A DNA stretch of 64,000 nucleotides from positions 1 through 64,000 of the forward strand of contig NZ_MORL01000016.1 of NCBI RefSeq assembly GCF_001870735.1. The letters are read 5' to 3'. The notes under the pieces are model-generated. The model searched no databases and was not told where the DNA came from. It saw only the letters and a list, made by a program, of their open reading frames with translations. The translations under genes and the position numbers were made by a program. Origin of the DNA: Arsenicibacter rosenii. GTDB lineage: Bacteria; Bacteroidota; Bacteroidia; Cytophagales; Spirosomataceae. Below are positions 1-9,791 of the stretch, piece by piece. How positions within the stretch are numbered: the stretch's first letter is position 1; each line of letters opens with the position of its first letter.

Positions 1-345
1 GGGAGTGCAAAATTAGTGTTTTTCAAATTCGTTGTCAAGCGTTTTTCAAAATATTTTTTTCAATTTTTATTTCGAAATTCAGCTTGTCAAACGCCGTATC
101 AGGAGGACTCTTTCGTGTCGGCTGCTTTCCCTCATTTGGGAGTGCAAAATTAGTATTTTTCAAATTTCGTGTCAAGCGTTTTTCAAAATATTTTTTTTAA
201 CCTTTCTGAAAAACAACTTGTCAATAATTAATTGATAGTCAGAGCGTTTGCTTTGTTTTCTCAATCGTTCCCCTCATTTGGGACTGCAAAGGTAGGGCAT
301 TTTCTACCCTCTTGTCAAGCCTTTTTCAAAAAAAAGTTCTTACGA
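1..345. repeat. Imperfect tandem repeats, period about 140 bp, cut by the left window edge
   Basis: Three copies of a motif beginning GGGAGTGCAAAATTAG (third copy GGGACTGCAAAGGTAG) start at 1, 138 and 280. Each is followed by a T-rich stretch with TTGTCAAGC and TTTTTCAAA blocks. Copies 2 and 3 are also preceded by a shared CCTCATTTGGGA stretch. The spacing is 137 and 142 bp, so the array probably continues left of the window. Short open frames crossing it (32-235, 232-477) have low-complexity Phe-rich products and are not credible genes. From memory, similar GTGCAAAGGTA/T-rich intergenic motifs recur in Bacteroidota genomes; their function is unknown to me. Confidence 0.7.
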
Positions 346-350
346 TTTCA

Positions 351-397
351 AACAATCCGGCCAATCATTTGGTTAACAGACGATTGGCCGGATTGTT
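351..397 (-). terminator. Terminator hairpin downstream of tyrS
   Basis: A perfect 16-bp inverted repeat (351-366 and 382-397) surrounds a 15-nt loop and starts 4 bp after the tyrS stop codon. Read on the minus strand, the stem (AACAATCCGGCCAATC and its complement) is followed by T-containing sequence. This fits an intrinsic terminator of the tyrS operon. Confidence 0.75.
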
Positions 398-400
398 TTC

Positions 401-1702
401 TTAAACTTTTTTCAGAAGATGGTTCTTCTTGCCTTTTGAAACGAGTAAATATCGTCCCTGCAACCACTCCAGATTAAGAGCTAAATTCGGATCTGAAATC
501 TTTGTTTTGTTTAAACTGACTGCATTTTGGGTAATTGCCCGTCTGGCTTCGCCTTTTGAGGCGTAGATCTCTCCTTTGGATATGACCGATAACAGATCTG
601 TTATCGTTTGTGCTTCCGCCAATTCGCTTTCCGTGACTTCCGTTTGCGGTACGCCCTCAAAGATGATATCAAATTCGTCGGCTTTAATTGACCGCAGCGT
701 GTCTAATGTGGCTTTCCCGAATAATACCTCAGACGCTTTCACGGCTAGTTCATATCCTGCTTCCGAATGAACACGGGTTGTTACCTCTCTGGCAATGGCT
801 TTTTGCAGAACCCGCAGATGGGGTGCTTCAGCGTGCTGACGTTCTAAATCCTCAATCTCGTCTTTCGACAATAAGGTATACACCCGGATCAGCCGGCTGC
901 AATCTTCATCGGCAGCATTAATCCAGAACTGGTAAAACTGGTACGGTGTTGTCATGCCGGGGTCCAGCCAGACGTTTCCGCTTTCGCTTTTTCCGAACTT
1001 TGTGCCGTCTGACTTCGTCACCAGCGGTGTCGTCAGGGCAAAGGCCTTGCTTTCTTCCTGCTGTTCTCCGTTGGCATTATCAATCCGCCGGATCAGTTCG
1101 GTCCCAGTCGTGATGTTTCCCCACTGATCCGACCCACCCATCTGCAGCCGTACGCCCTTATTCTTATATAACCAGTGAAAATCGTACCCCTGTAGCATCT
1201 GGTACGAAAACTCAGTGAATGAAATCCCGGTCTCAAGCCGTTTCTTCACCGAGTCTTTTGCCATCATATAATTGACGGTAATGTGCTTGCCGGCCTCCCG
1301 CAAAAAGCCAAGGAATGAAATGTTTTTAAACCAGTCGTAGTTGTTTACCATTTCAGCCGAATTGGCACCACAGTCGAAATCAAGAAATTTCTCCAGTTGT
1401 GCCTTAATGCCTTCCTGGTTTTTGCGCAGGGTCTCTTCGGACAGGAATTCCCGTTCTGCGGCTTTACCGGACGGATCTCCGATCATGCCCGTAGCCCCGC
1501 CCACGAGGGCAAATGGTTTGTGACCGGCCCGCTGCAGATGCACCAGCAGCATAATGGTTGCAAGATTACCGATATGTAACGACGAAGCCGTCGGGTCGAA
1601 ACCGATATAGCCGGCCGTCATTTCCTTTACCAGTTGTTCTTCGGTACCGGGAGTCATGTCGTGCAACATGCCCCGCCAGCGTAGTTCTTCAATAAAATTC
1701 AT
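401..1702 (-). CDS. tyrS: Tyrosyl-tRNA synthetase
   Basis: Class I aminoacyl-tRNA synthetase that charges tRNA-Tyr with tyrosine in the cytoplasm. The 433-residue product has the usual family length. It shows the HIGH-type motif (HIGN, H43), preceded by [12 protein letters not shown], and the second signature as KFGKS in place of KMSKS, as is common in TyrRS. The C-terminus carries an S4-like RNA-binding domain ([20 protein letters not shown]). The start ATG lies 11 bp after the queA stop, so both genes are probably cotranscribed. A strong hairpin follows the stop codon. Nothing unusual is seen. Confidence 0.97.
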   Translation of the reverse strand: MNFIEELRWRGMLHDMTPGTEEQLVKEMTAGYIGFDPTASSLHIGNLATIMLLVHLQRAGHKPFALVGGATGMIGDPSGKAAEREFLSEETLRKNQEGIKAQLEKFLDFDCGANSAEMVNNYDWFKNISFLGFLREAGKHITVNYMMAKDSVKKRLETGISFTEFSYQMLQGYDFHWLYKNKGVRLQMGGSDQWGNITTGTELIRRIDNANGEQQEESKAFALTTPLVTKSDGTKFGKSESGNVWLDPGMTTPYQFYQFWINAADEDCSRLIRVYTLLSKDEIEDLERQHAEAPHLRVLQKAIAREVTTRVHSEAGYELAVKASEVLFGKATLDTLRSIKADEFDIIFEGVPQTEVTESELAEAQTITDLLSVISKGEIYASKGEARRAITQNAVSLNKTKISDPNLALNLEWLQGRYLLVSKGKKNHLLKKV

Positions 1703-1713
1703 AAAATAGTAGT

Positions 1714-2919
1714 TTATGGTAAAAGCAGGGATGAGTCGCCATAACTCAGAAACCGGTAATCGTTGGCCAATGCTTCATCATATACTGTACGCCAACCTTC
1801 GCCCAGTAGTGCAGCTACCAGCAGAATCAGTGTTGAGTTTGGCTGATGGAAATTGGTTATGATTCCGCGACACATCATAAACCGGTATCCCGGCATAATG
1901 TAAATACCCGTATGGGCAATCACCTGCTCTTTGTGTGCCTTATCCATATAAGTTAATACTGCGCCCAATGCCTGAACCGGTGCCGGCCGCTCTGGTTCAG
2001 GCACCGAATAGGCATAATGCTGATCGAGCCGGAACGGATCGGTATCCTGACGGATTAACTTGACGCCCATCCAGTACAGGCTTTCCAGCGACCGCATAGA
2101 CGTTGTTCCGACCGGTAGCAGATGGCCGGCATGCGCGATAAAATGCTCCACGTTCTGACGGGTATATACTACCTGCTCGACATGCATCTGATGTTCCCGC
2201 ACATTATCCGTTTTAATCGGCTGAAAGGTACCGGCCCCGACGTGCAGCGTCAGGAAATCGTGCCCGATGTTTTTCTCCGCGAGGTCAGCAAACACCCGGT
2301 CCGTAAAATGGAGGCCGGCAGTCGGTGCAGCAACGGCCCCTTCTTCCTTAGAATATACAGTCTGGTAGGTATCGTCATCGGCACGGGTGGCGTCCCGCTT
2401 CAGATAAGGCGGTAACGGCATCTGTCCGGCCAGCTGAATAACATGCGCGAAGGATTCCTCCGCAGGCTGCCAGCTAAACCGAATGAGCGAGTCCTCTTTA
2501 TGTTCCCGGGCGGCCGATAAGACAATCGTCCGATCACCGGCAGGAATCTGCATCTGTAGCACCTCATCGTCTTTCCAGCGCTTCCGGTTTCCGATCATGC
2601 ACTGCCAGACGGTCGTAGCGGTGTCCTGCATGGCCTCGCTCATGGAGCGGTCAGCAGGGACCGGGTTCAGCAAAAACAGTTCAATAACGGCACCGGTTGC
2701 CCGGGAGAACAACAGACGGGCCGGTATTACCTTCGTATTATTAAAAACAAGATAGCTGTGCGGCGGTACCCATTCGGCCAATGCATAAAAACGCTCATGG
2801 CTGATCTTGCCGCCCTGATATACTAACAGTTTTGACTGATCCCGCACCGCCAGCGGAAAGCGGGCAATCCGCTCGTCGGGCAGGTCATACAAAAACTGTT
2901 TATTACTCAACTCCTCCAT
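1714..2919 (-). CDS. queA: S-adenosylmethionine:tRNA ribosyltransferase-isomerase
   Basis: Transfers and isomerises the ribosyl group of SAM onto 7-aminomethyl-7-deazaguanine in tRNA, giving epoxyqueuosine in the queuosine pathway. The family is clear from the N-terminus ([13 protein letters not shown]), [12 protein letters not shown] and the conserved [10 protein letters not shown] motif. At 401 residues it is longer than the roughly 355-residue E. coli enzyme; an insertion in the first half (around residues 85-120) probably accounts for this. It sits between a small membrane protein gene (17 bp upstream) and tyrS (11 bp downstream) on the same strand, so a three-gene operon is likely. Confidence 0.95.
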   Translation of the reverse strand: MEELSNKQFLYDLPDERIARFPLAVRDQSKLLVYQGGKISHERFYALAEWVPPHSYLVFNNTKVIPARLLFSRATGAVIELFLLNPVPADRSMSEAMQDTATTVWQCMIGNRKRWKDDEVLQMQIPAGDRTIVLSAAREHKEDSLIRFSWQPAEESFAHVIQLAGQMPLPPYLKRDATRADDDTYQTVYSKEEGAVAAPTAGLHFTDRVFADLAEKNIGHDFLTLHVGAGTFQPIKTDNVREHQMHVEQVVYTRQNVEHFIAHAGHLLPVGTTSMRSLESLYWMGVKLIRQDTDPFRLDQHYAYSVPEPERPAPVQALGAVLTYMDKAHKEQVIAHTGIYIMPGYRFMMCRGIITNFHQPNSTLILLVAALLGEGWRTVYDEALANDYRFLSYGDSSLLLP

Positions 2920-2936
2920 TTCCTTATATAATCAAC

Positions 2937-3452
2937 TTAGCCAAGTACCTCCTCAGCATCCGGCTTCATTAGCAGAAGCCGCACTGGTAACGAAATGAAC
3001 ACAAGAGCAATAATCGCGGTACTCAGCGGTAAAAGCCAGCTATAGTTCATCGAGTCGTTCTGGATATCCGACCGGTTCAACATAGAAAGAACAAACAAGG
3101 CAAGGGCCAGAATGGTATTAATAGCAGCCATCAGGGCATAAAACCAGTTCAGGATAACTTCGTTCAGCTGATCCCGGTGGGCTATCCAGTGCGGGGCAAA
3201 CGGTAACCGCTCATTGGGCAGCTTCGGAAACAGGCGTGCAATTGAATTAATCAGCGTGTTGTTGATAAGGAATATGGCAACGCTCGCATAAAATATTGTT
3301 TCCCGGTCAATATACTTTGTTGCCTGACCAATATCGTTGAATAAGACTGCCACCTCGGCCGGATAGGCTATGTAACAACTGATTAGTGAAACAGCTACCC
3401 CCAGAATAGACCCGAAACGCCATACGCGGACAAAAAACGTTCCTACTTTCAT
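2937..3452 (-). CDS. Hypothetical four-helix membrane protein
   Basis: Not recognised beyond a small integral membrane protein of 171 residues. Four hydrophobic segments are visible: about 12-30 (GSILGVAVSLISCYIAYPAE), 53-68, 101-125 (YALMAAINTILALALFVLSM) and 138-160. The soluble loop between helices 2 and 3 is rich in Pro and Arg. It is the first gene of a likely operon with queA and tyrS, 17 bp before queA. No catalytic motif is seen. The function is unknown, and its neighbours alone do not show a role in tRNA modification. Confidence 0.75.
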   Translation of the reverse strand: MKVGTFFVRVWRFGSILGVAVSLISCYIAYPAEVAVLFNDIGQATKYIDRETIFYASVAIFLINNTLINSIARLFPKLPNERLPFAPHWIAHRDQLNEVILNWFYALMAAINTILALALFVLSMLNRSDIQNDSMNYSWLLPLSTAIIALVFISLPVRLLLMKPDAEEVLG

Positions 3453-3550
3453 AATACATTTAACATGTTACCTGACCAAAGCACAGGAGTAATACGGTGT
3501 TTATCCCGCTCCGGCCGGATATACAAGAATCTGTTCAGTTAATTAAGCTG

Positions 3551-3558
3551 CAAAGTTA
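3551..3558 (-). promoter_or_regulatory. Bacteroidota-type -7 box for the queA-tyrS operon
   Basis: On the minus strand the sequence TAACTTTG matches the TAnnTTTG -7 consensus of the Bacteroidota primary sigma factor and lies about 100 bp upstream of the first gene. The -33 region is weak, with no clear TTTG at the expected spacing. The divergent gene at 3659 shares this intergenic region. Confidence 0.4.
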
Positions 3559-3658
3559 GCCACAGATTAACCGGTTTTACACAGATATTTACAGATAGCC
3601 TGAGTTTGTCTGTATTTAACCGCATATTTACGAACCAATAAGGATTATCACCTGACTC

Positions 3659-4210
3659 ATGAAGATTTACACGAAAACGGGAGACAAAGGACAAACCTCA
3701 CTCATCGGCGGCCGGCGGGTCAGCAAGGCCGATCTGCGGATTGACGCTTACGGAACCGTCGACGAGCTGAATTCGTGGATTGGTCTCCTGCGGGATCAAC
3801 CCGTTAATGAACCCCGGAAAGAAGTACTGAAAGAAATTCAGGACCGGCTGTTTACAGTTGGCGCTACCCTCGCTACCGATCCGGAAAAAGCGGTAAAAAA
3901 GGCGATTCCGGACATTATTCCGGATGACATCACCTTGCTTGAACAGAGCATGGACGAGATGGATACGCAACTGCCGCCACTCCGTGCGTTTGTATTGCCG
4001 GGTGGTCATGCCTCGGTATCGTACTGCCACCTGGCCCGTACGGTCTGCCGCCGTGCCGAACGGCTGGTGATTCACCTGAGCGAACAAAGCCCGGTTGATG
4101 AGCTGGTGATTCAGTACATGAACCGGCTGTCTGATTATCTGTTTGTCCTTAGCCGCAAAATGGCACAGGAACTGGGCAGTGAAGAAGTAGCCTGGAAACC
4201 ACGGGTATAA
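3659..4210 (+). CDS. pduO: PduO-type ATP:cob(I)alamin adenosyltransferase
   Basis: Transfers the adenosyl group of ATP to cob(I)alamin to make adenosylcobalamin; the fold is the same as human MMAB. The N-terminus TKTGDKGQTSLIGGRRVSK followed by DAYGTVDELNSW is diagnostic. The C-terminal part has the conserved CRRAERLVIHL and YMNRLSDYLFVLSR helices. Its 183 residues are typical. The next gene begins 1 bp after its stop, so the two are translationally close. The start ATG opens directly onto the conserved MKIYTKTGD motif and needs no upstream extension. Confidence 0.94.
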   Translation: MKIYTKTGDKGQTSLIGGRRVSKADLRIDAYGTVDELNSWIGLLRDQPVNEPRKEVLKEIQDRLFTVGATLATDPEKAVKKAIPDIIPDDITLLEQSMDEMDTQLPPLRAFVLPGGHASVSYCHLARTVCRRAERLVIHLSEQSPVDELVIQYMNRLSDYLFVLSRKMAQELGSEEVAWKPRV

Positions 4211-4211
4211 G

Positions 4212-4889
4212 ATGAAAGCAGCTAACCGGATTTTACATCATATCATTTATTTCGATGCCCACCAACGTTTACTGATTAGTGTATCGGTTGGCGGATTATC
4301 ACTGTTGATTATTCATGGCAGCTTATCCTGGATTGCCCAGGCAGTAATTGCCTGGGTCTCGTATGCAAGTACAGCTTTATCACTAACCTGGACAACCATG
4401 CTATTAGCCCATCCGGCAGATATTTGCCGGATGGTACAACTTCAGGATGCCAAACGGTCACTGATCTATATAATTGTGGTAGTAGCAGCGATGGTTAGTC
4501 TTTTTGCTGTAATGTACCTCATCAGCTCGGTGCAGAATGAGTCGCAGAACATGATTGCCGAGCATATTATCCTGTCCTTGTTCTCAATTAGCTGTTCGTG
4601 GTTCCTGGTACATACGCTCTTTACAATTCATTATGCACATATATATTATGACAGCACGGAAAAAGGTAAATCCGGTGGCTTAGACTTTCCCGGCGGTGAA
4701 GCACCTGACTACCTCGACTTTGCCTACTTCTCGTTTGTGATCGGGATGACCAGTCAGGTGTCGGATGTGCAGATTTCGTCGAAACCCATGCGGCGGCTTG
4801 CGCTGTTACACGGCTTACTGTCGTTTCTGTTCAATGCACTGATCGTTGCGTTAACCATAAATACAGTTTCCGGGCTGTTAGGGCGTTAA
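4212..4889 (+). CDS. DUF1345 family membrane protein
   Basis: An integral membrane protein of 225 residues with about five hydrophobic segments (roughly 20-40, 45-65, 85-107, 117-140 and 195-220). The family is recognised from the conserved segment YLDFAYFSFVIGMTSQVSDV before the last helix, which is the DUF1345 signature. Its biochemical function is not known. The start lies one base after the adenosyltransferase stop codon, so the two genes form a tight pair. A role linked to cobalamin is only a guess from this adjacency. Confidence 0.85.
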   Translation: MKAANRILHHIIYFDAHQRLLISVSVGGLSLLIIHGSLSWIAQAVIAWVSYASTALSLTWTTMLLAHPADICRMVQLQDAKRSLIYIIVVVAAMVSLFAVMYLISSVQNESQNMIAEHIILSLFSISCSWFLVHTLFTIHYAHIYYDSTEKGKSGGLDFPGGEAPDYLDFAYFSFVIGMTSQVSDVQISSKPMRRLALLHGLLSFLFNALIVALTINTVSGLLGR

Positions 4890-5034
4890 TCTGCGCAAAT
4901 TCTGCACGATTATTGCCCGCCCATCACTAATTTAGGTCCGGAAAACGTTAGATGTTTTTGGGTTTCTCATTTATATTACGTTTTTAGTCACTTACTGACT
5001 GCATTTGTAAGCTGTTTTCGTTCAAGGCAACCTG

Positions 5035-7128
5035 ATGAACTTTTTATATCCTCAGTTTCTTTTTGGCCTGCTGGCCGTTTCTGTACCCATTGCCATTCAC
5101 CTGTTCAACTTTCGCCGGACACGCCGGGTTCTGTTTACGAATGTTGCGTTACTGAAGAATGTTCAGACAGAAACCAAGTCGTTCCGGCGGCTGAAGCATT
5201 TACTGATCCTGCTGGCACGCTGCCTGTTTCTGGCATGTCTGGCCCTGGCGTTTGCCCAGCCGTTTATTCCCAGCAAGAGTAAGCTTGGCCTGTCCCGTCA
5301 GGGTGTTACCAGCCTGTACGTTGATAATTCGTACAGCATGCAGAACGAGCAGAATGAAAAGCGGTATCTGGATATGGCCACCGGCAAGCTTGATGAGCTG
5401 CTGACCCTGTTCCGCAACGCCACCTCTCTCCAGTTAATTACGAACGACTTTTCGGCCGACGAACAGCGGCCGGGCAGTGCCGAAGCCATCCGCGACCGGG
5501 TCACTTCGGTGCGGTTTGCTCATACGCCCCGTAGCCTCGAATCGGTTTACCGGCGGCAGCGCAACCTGATGGCCACCCTGAACCCGGGCGGAAAAAATCA
5601 GTTGTTCTGGTTTTCGGATTTTCAGAAAAGTACAGCCGGTGAGCTCTCGCGACTCAAGACGGATACCTCCGACCGTGTTTTTCTGGTGCCTATGAACGCC
5701 AAACAGACCAAAAACGTCTATGTCGATTCTGTCTGGCTGGCTACGCCGTTTATCCGGGAAATGCAGAACAACAGCCTCAACATTAAACTCAGCAACGGTG
5801 GCCGCGAAACGGTCAAAAACCTTCCGGTACGGCTTTATATTGACAATACACAAACCTCGACCGGTACGGCCAACCTCGACAGCGAAGGTAGCGCGACCAT
5901 TGCCCTGAACTTCAACGTAACGTCGAAAGGCTACCACCGCGGCCGGATTGTGTTCGAAGATTACCCGATCACGTTCGACAACGAATATTACTTTGTCATT
6001 GAAGCCTCACCCTCAATCCGGGTCCTGCACCTGTATGGCGAACGGGCGGGCGGCAATGGTATCGATTATGTATCGACCGTATACTCAAACGACAGTCTGT
6101 TTGTCCGCCGGAGTTTTTCTGCGCAGAACTTTGATGTCGGTCAGTTAAAAGAGACGGATCTGGTTGTGCTGGAAGGCGTCAGCCAGATTGCCGGTACACT
6201 TCGTACCGAACTGGACCGTTTTGTACGCCAGGGCGGCAGTTTAGCCGTTATTCCGCCCTCGACGCCGGATGTAAACAGCTATGGCCCGTTTCTGGCTGGT
6301 CTGGGCATAAGCGGCCTGCAGGTGACACCACCGGCGGCCAATGCGCCTACCCTGCCCCTCAACGACCCCGACCGGCGCAACCCGTTCTTTGCGGATGTGT
6401 TCCAGCAGAGTTTTCAATCGGAACCGCTCAACTTGCCGGGGGCCTTGCCGGTCTGGCGCTGGAATGCCGGTCAGCGGTTGCTGGCCATCCGCGACGGTAA
6501 TCCGTTTCTGACCCAAACCACCGTTGGCAGTACAAACGGCCGGCAGGGTAAGGTGTATGTATTTGCGAACCCGCTCGGCAGCCAGTACGGCAATCTGGCC
6601 GAGCATGCGCTGTTTGTGCCGATTATGTACAAAATTGCCGCCCTGAGCGTGCAGGCGCAGCGAACCGCTTATTCGTTCGACGAAAACGTAGTCACGATCC
6701 CGGTTGCGAATCCGTCGGAGAAGGCCGTTTATAAACTGAAGAAAGATAAGCTGGAGATTATTCCGGTACAGCGGGTTATCAGCAACCAGCTGGTGCTGGA
6801 AATGCCGAAGAGCAATCAGCTGGCAGCCGGTCAGAATGTGGAAGCCGGTTACTATGAATTGCAGGACAACAATGGCAAAACCGAGCGGTTGCTGGCGCTG
6901 AACCACGGCAACGAAGAGTCGGCGATGAGCTTCTATTCGGCCGATGAGTTGCGGCAGGCCTTCAGCGGGCAACCGAATGTAGAAGTATTCGACAGTATTA
7001 CCGACAATGATTTTGTTCAGGTTCTGGAACAGGAAAATCTGGGCAAAAGTCTGTGGAAATACTTCCTGCTGGCAGCGCTTGGTTTCCTGCTGTTTGAGAT
7101 CGCCCTCGTCCGGTTTATGAAGGGATAA
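5035..7128 (+). CDS. BatA domain / VWA-like membrane protein
   Basis: The N-terminal 80 residues form a BatA (aerotolerance regulator N-terminal) domain with two membrane helices (about 7-24 and 55-75) separated by the NFRRTRRVLFTNVALLK cytoplasmic segment. A VWA-like domain follows, with a MIDAS-type DNSYS motif at residues 97-101. The central part (around 230-320) looks like a beta-rich CARDB/Ig-type domain. The C-terminus has a last helix (KYFLLAALGFLLFEIALV). At 697 residues this is the usual length for stand-alone BatA-like proteins of Cytophagales. Such proteins are often linked to MoxR ATPases, but none is near here. The exact role is unknown. Confidence 0.85.
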   Translation: MNFLYPQFLFGLLAVSVPIAIHLFNFRRTRRVLFTNVALLKNVQTETKSFRRLKHLLILLARCLFLACLALAFAQPFIPSKSKLGLSRQGVTSLYVDNSYSMQNEQNEKRYLDMATGKLDELLTLFRNATSLQLITNDFSADEQRPGSAEAIRDRVTSVRFAHTPRSLESVYRRQRNLMATLNPGGKNQLFWFSDFQKSTAGELSRLKTDTSDRVFLVPMNAKQTKNVYVDSVWLATPFIREMQNNSLNIKLSNGGRETVKNLPVRLYIDNTQTSTGTANLDSEGSATIALNFNVTSKGYHRGRIVFEDYPITFDNEYYFVIEASPSIRVLHLYGERAGGNGIDYVSTVYSNDSLFVRRSFSAQNFDVGQLKETDLVVLEGVSQIAGTLRTELDRFVRQGGSLAVIPPSTPDVNSYGPFLAGLGISGLQVTPPAANAPTLPLNDPDRRNPFFADVFQQSFQSEPLNLPGALPVWRWNAGQRLLAIRDGNPFLTQTTVGSTNGRQGKVYVFANPLGSQYGNLAEHALFVPIMYKIAALSVQAQRTAYSFDENVVTIPVANPSEKAVYKLKKDKLEIIPVQRVISNQLVLEMPKSNQLAAGQNVEAGYYELQDNNGKTERLLALNHGNEESAMSFYSADELRQAFSGQPNVEVFDSITDNDFVQVLEQENLGKSLWKYFLLAALGFLLFEIALVRFMKG

Positions 7129-7163
7129 ATGCTTATATTTGACCAGCTAACCTGCATCCGCTC

Positions 7164-7781
7164 ATGCCTACGATTCAGTTACAACTACCGATTCAGCTTG
7201 AGCCGGGCGATCACCATCGTCTGGCCGAGGAAATCCGACAGATGACGGATGATGAGTTTTATTACTTCTGTCAGGACAATGCTGACTACAAGTTTGAAAG
7301 GGACGCTTTGGGTAATATTGACATCCTAGGACCAACAGGCGGTGAAACCGGCGAACGCAACAGCGAGTTAAATGCAGAGCTTGGGCTCTGGAACCGCAAA
7401 GACCGGACAGGCTTTGTGTATGATTCGTCAACCGGTTTCCGGCTACCGAACGGCGCCACACGGTCGCCGGATGTAGCATGGGTCTCAGCTGACCGCCGGA
7501 ATGCCCTGACAGCAGAAGAACGTAAAAAATTCCCGCCCTTGTGCCCGGACTTCCTGGTAGAATTGCTTTCGGAGTCAGATTCACTCACAGAAGGCCGGAA
7601 AAAGATGCTGGAATATATGGATAATGGCTGCCTGCTTGGCTGGCTTATCTATCCAAAAACAGAAACGGCTTACATTTACCGCAAGGATGGTTCGGTCAGC
7701 GTCGTTCAGGGGTTTGACAATCATTTATCCGGTGAAGACATTCTGCCTGATTTCAGCTTTGACCTGTCACTGCTCCGGTAA
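7164..7781 (+). CDS. Uma2 (DUF820) family PD-(D/E)XK nuclease-like protein
   Basis: A 205-residue member of the Uma2 family, which has a restriction endonuclease-like fold. Visible family hallmarks are the early acidic segment MTDDEFYYFCQ, the GFRLPNGATRSPDVAWV strand with the metal-binding Asp, and PDFLVELLSESDS with the conserved Asp and Glu. A C-terminal segment GWLIYPKTETAYIY completes the domain. Biological targets of the family are not established. The 3' end overlaps the convergent GNAT gene by 29 bp. No restriction or mobile genes are nearby, so this is probably a stand-alone copy. Confidence 0.88.
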   Translation: MPTIQLQLPIQLEPGDHHRLAEEIRQMTDDEFYYFCQDNADYKFERDALGNIDILGPTGGETGERNSELNAELGLWNRKDRTGFVYDSSTGFRLPNGATRSPDVAWVSADRRNALTAEERKKFPPLCPDFLVELLSESDSLTEGRKKMLEYMDNGCLLGWLIYPKTETAYIYRKDGSVSVVQGFDNHLSGEDILPDFSFDLSLLR

Positions 7782-8271
7782 GCAGGCCAATGCGGTAATA
7801 CTGACAGTAATACACCTTACCAAACTCTTCAATAGACCGGCGATACGTGGGTTCAAACCCGTAGCGTTCATAAAAAGCCATTAATTTAGGGCGTGTCGCA
7901 TCCGTTTCTAGCTGGATTTCGCGAACGCCCTTTTTTCGTCCCTCCGCCAGACAAAAATCAAGCATCCTCTGAAAGAGATTCTGCCCGGCAAAAGTGCGGC
8001 GAATAGCGACTTTATGCACAAATCCGGCCGTGCCGTCAGGGACGTTATCATAATACAGCGGATCTTTCCACTGAAGGATAAACGTAGCCGCAGGCACCCC
8101 ATCGACATACATCACATAGCAGTTATCGCGTGTGTAGTCATCGACCAGCGTTTCAACAGACAGGTCCTCTATATCCCACATCACCTGCCCGTTATCGATC
8201 AGCCATTGCCCGACTTCGCGTAACACAGTGATAAACTCGTCCAGGCGGTCGTTGCGGAATGTAATCGTCAT
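7753..8271 (-). CDS. GNAT family N-acetyltransferase
   Basis: A 172-residue acetyl-CoA-dependent N-acyltransferase of unknown substrate. The core strand VHKVAIRRTFAGQNLFQRML contains a degenerate acetyl-CoA loop (RRTFAGQ in place of RxxGxG). It is followed by REIQLETDATRPKLMAFYERYGF, the typical C-terminal GNAT motif. An N-terminal helical region (LREVGQWLIDNGQVMWDIED) resembles small GNATs. It is convergent with the Uma2 gene, and their stop regions overlap by 29 bp. No operon partner is seen on the minus strand. Confidence 0.9.
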   Translation of the reverse strand: MTITFRNDRLDEFITVLREVGQWLIDNGQVMWDIEDLSVETLVDDYTRDNCYVMYVDGVPAATFILQWKDPLYYDNVPDGTAGFVHKVAIRRTFAGQNLFQRMLDFCLAEGRKKGVREIQLETDATRPKLMAFYERYGFEPTYRRSIEEFGKVYYCQYYRIGLLTGAVTGQS

Positions 8272-8353
8272 AGCTTATCGGGTTAAACGGTAAAAACAGC
8301 GGTAAATAAACAGGTTTTCAGCCTTTTCTGTATACCAACGAAACGTTATTCCT

Positions 8354-9622
8354 GTGAAAATACGGCTTTCTGTTATCCTGATCACCCTAGCTACCTGTGC
8401 CATGGCGCAATCTTCGTTTAAACCCAATTACGACGAAAGTAAGGTACCGGCCTATACCCTGCCTGATGTCCTGAAGATGCCGGACGGGCAACGGGTGGCT
8501 TCGGCAAAGCAATGGACAAGCGTTCAGCGGCCAGCCATTCTGCAACTTTTTAAAGAGCATGTGTATGGCCAGATGCCTGGTAACCCCCGCGTAGTTCGTT
8601 CCGTAGTGCGGTCAGTAGACAAGCAGGCATTAGGCGGAAAGGCTATCCGGAAGCAACTTACCCTGTTTTTTGGTAACGGCGACGACGCCCCAGGTATGGA
8701 GGTATTGCTTTATCTGCCCAAAACTGCAAAACCGGCCCCCGTTTTTGCCGGACTCAACTTTTTCGGGAATCACTGCGTCAGCAATGATCCGGGCATTCTG
8801 CTGTCAACGCGCTGGTTGCCGAACCGCAATGAAGAAGTCGTCAACAACAAAGCAACGGAAAAGGCGCGGGGTATGCAGGCTAGTCGCTGGCAGGTAGAGG
8901 AACTTATCGCCCGCGGATACGGAACGGCTACGGTTTATTATGGAGACCTCGAACCAGACCACGCAACGGGCTGGCAAACCGGTATCCGGACTACGCTGAA
9001 AAACGACCTGCACACAGCTCCCGAAGACTGGTCGGCCATTGGTGCATGGGCCTGGGGCCTCAGCCGCCTGATGGACTATCTGGAGACAGATCCGGCTGTC
9101 GATGCAAAGCGGGTGATGCTACACGGTCACTCACGGCTGGGCAAAGCCGCGCTTTGGGCCGGCGCTAATGACCCACGGTTCGCTATGGTGATTTCAAACG
9201 ATTCGGGGGAAGGCGGAGCAGCCATTGCCCGCCGGATGTTCGGTGAAACCATTGAGCGGATTAATACCTCATTTCCGTACTGGTTTGTCGGGAAGTTCAA
9301 AAGCTACAATCAAAACGAAAACGCCATGCCAACCGACCAGCACATGCTGCTGGCTCTGGTAGCGCCACGGCCGCTTTATGTGGCGAGTGCCAAAGACGAT
9401 CAGTGGGCCGACCCGAAAGGCGAGTTCCTGGGCGCGAGAGCAGCAGAACCGGTCTGGGCACTTTTTGGTAAACAGGGGCTGGGCATAACGGACATGCCAC
9501 CGGTTGACCAGCCGGTCGGACAAACCATCGGTTACCACATCCGGACGGGCGGTCACGACATCACAGCCTATGACTGGCAGCAATATATCCGGTTTGCCGA
9601 CCGGCATTCCGGAAAGCAGTAA
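8354..9622 (+). CDS. Secreted CE15-like glucuronoyl/acetylxylan esterase
   Basis: A secreted alpha/beta hydrolase of 422 residues starting at a GTG codon. A signal peptide covers about residues 1-18 (cleavage after CAMA). The nucleophile elbow is MLHGHSRLGKAALW, close to the GCSRxGK motif of carbohydrate esterase family 15, followed by NDSGEGGAAIARR. A late GGHDITAYDWQ segment supplies the likely catalytic His. CE15 enzymes cleave ester bonds between lignin and glucuronic acid of xylan, or related acyl esters. The substrate here is not visible from context: no other xylan gene is adjacent. Confidence 0.85.
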   Translation: MKIRLSVILITLATCAMAQSSFKPNYDESKVPAYTLPDVLKMPDGQRVASAKQWTSVQRPAILQLFKEHVYGQMPGNPRVVRSVVRSVDKQALGGKAIRKQLTLFFGNGDDAPGMEVLLYLPKTAKPAPVFAGLNFFGNHCVSNDPGILLSTRWLPNRNEEVVNNKATEKARGMQASRWQVEELIARGYGTATVYYGDLEPDHATGWQTGIRTTLKNDLHTAPEDWSAIGAWAWGLSRLMDYLETDPAVDAKRVMLHGHSRLGKAALWAGANDPRFAMVISNDSGEGGAAIARRMFGETIERINTSFPYWFVGKFKSYNQNENAMPTDQHMLLALVAPRPLYVASAKDDQWADPKGEFLGARAAEPVWALFGKQGLGITDMPPVDQPVGQTIGYHIRTGGHDITAYDWQQYIRFADRHSGKQ

Positions 9623-9791
9623 TGACCTGCAGCAGAACAGGCATATAACGGTAGCAGGCGCCCAAAGCAGACATTTTGACAAAGAAACAGCAAACAGCGT
9701 CCTGTTTTACGACAGATTGTCACTTAATCCGGTTTGGTACATGGTTTGTTAGATTAGCGATGTCTTTAAACAACAACCAACGAACAAAGTC

